From: CBDAQD01 sp965275905
GTDB lineage: Bacteria; Pseudomonadota; Alphaproteobacteria; Rhizobiales; JAJFHC01
Reading direction: 5' to 3'
Length of the DNA: 64,000 nt
Assembly: GCA_965275905.1 (NCBI GenBank)
Contig: CBDHYJ010000014.1
Span: 1-64,000, forward strand
Part shown: piece by piece, positions 63,785-64,000 of the stretch
Position numbering within the stretch: position 1 is the first letter of the stretch
Layout: the number at the start of each line of letters is the position of its first letter
Notes under the pieces: model-generated
The model's input: the letters and a program-made list of their open reading frames with translations, nothing else
Database searches by the model: none
What the model was told of the DNA's origin: nothing
Translations under genes and position numbers: made by a program

Positions 63785-64000
63785 ATGAGATTCGCATTTT
63801 CAAGCGGTCGCCTGGCCGTCCGTCGTGCGTTCGGCAGTTTTGGAGTCGTTGTCGCGACGATGCTGTCAGCCGCGGTCCTGCAGGGATCTCCTGCGCTGGC
63901 CATCGGCCCGAAGGTCACGGACTTCGAACTTGGAAACGGAATGAAGGTCGTGGTGATCCCCGACACGCGTGCACCGGTCGTCACCCACATGGTGTGGTAC
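63785..64000 (+). CDS. M16-family zinc peptidase (3' partial)
   Basis: 72 codons to the window edge. Signal peptide after a basic start (MRFAFSSGRLAVRRAFGSFG, cleavage near SPALA), then VTDFELGNGMKVVVIPD, TRAPVVTHMVWY, the classical start of M16 (PqqL/insulinase-like) domains. The HxxEH motif would lie just beyond the window. The bamF-M16 order is common in alphaproteobacteria. Confidence 0.85.
   Translation, partial: MRFAFSSGRLAVRRAFGSFGVVVATMLSAAVLQGSPALAIGPKVTDFELGNGMKVVVIPDTRAPVVTHMVWY

Overview
The window is a gene-dense, high-GC stretch of an alphaproteobacterial chromosome. The evidence is the hisS-hisZ-hisG block (short HisG with HisZ), a BamF-type DUF3035 lipoprotein next to an M16 peptidase, a CheY/CheZ pair beside a TipF-like degenerate EAL protein, CIRCE-controlled groES-groEL, and many TRAP transporters. 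The TRAP and TAXI systems suggest a free-living, probably aquatic heterotroph of the Rhodospirillales/Hyphomicrobiales type; the genus cannot be fixed from the sequence alone. I saw no tRNA, rRNA or CRISPR array.

Layout. 1-2636: 3' part of a large protein with three tandem Cys-rich repeats. 2656-7301: a phosphite uptake and oxidation locus (ptxD-ptxE divergent from ptxABC, with a palindromic operator between them). 7435-8082: outer-membrane barrel. 8303-15985: a divergent catabolic cluster (3-hydroxyisobutyrate-dehydrogenase-like enzyme, lactonase-like metallo-hydrolase, exported cyclase-family hydrolase, DctPQM TRAP transporter, ThDP enzyme). 16140-18636: a small protein, a cytochrome c and a LuxR/LuxI quorum-sensing pair. 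18953-24346: sialic-acid-type neuBCA genes with a PhyH-like oxygenase and a surface-carbohydrate protein. 24649-28811: TAXI-TRAP transporter with a universal stress protein. 28814-29082: a MITE-like element with perfect 24-bp terminal inverted repeats that supplies the stop codon of a class III aminotransferase. 30559-37245: glycerate kinase, peroxiredoxin, DUF1127 protein, periplasmic rhodanese, hydrolase, fasciclin protein and a Tat-exported deaminase.

37427-42175 is the most unusual part: ycaO and tfuA overlapping by ATGA, then a thermolysin-like (gluzincin) peptidase, then a 216-residue protein of unknown family ending in seven exact GASVR repeats and a Gly5-Asp tail. YcaO/TfuA pairs are known to install backbone thioamides, and the repeat tail resembles a multi-core precursor. 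I propose this as a candidate undescribed RiPP-like or protein-modification system.

42232-64000 is mostly core genome: GNAT acetyltransferase, class III cyclase with TPRs, EamA transporter, hisS-hisZ-hisG, groES-groEL (groEL carries a one-base frameshift), a sigma-54 activator, a TipF-like protein preceded by a CtrA-like palindrome, a HAD phosphatase, cheY-cheZ, ribF, ileS, lspA, bamF and the start of an M16 peptidase.
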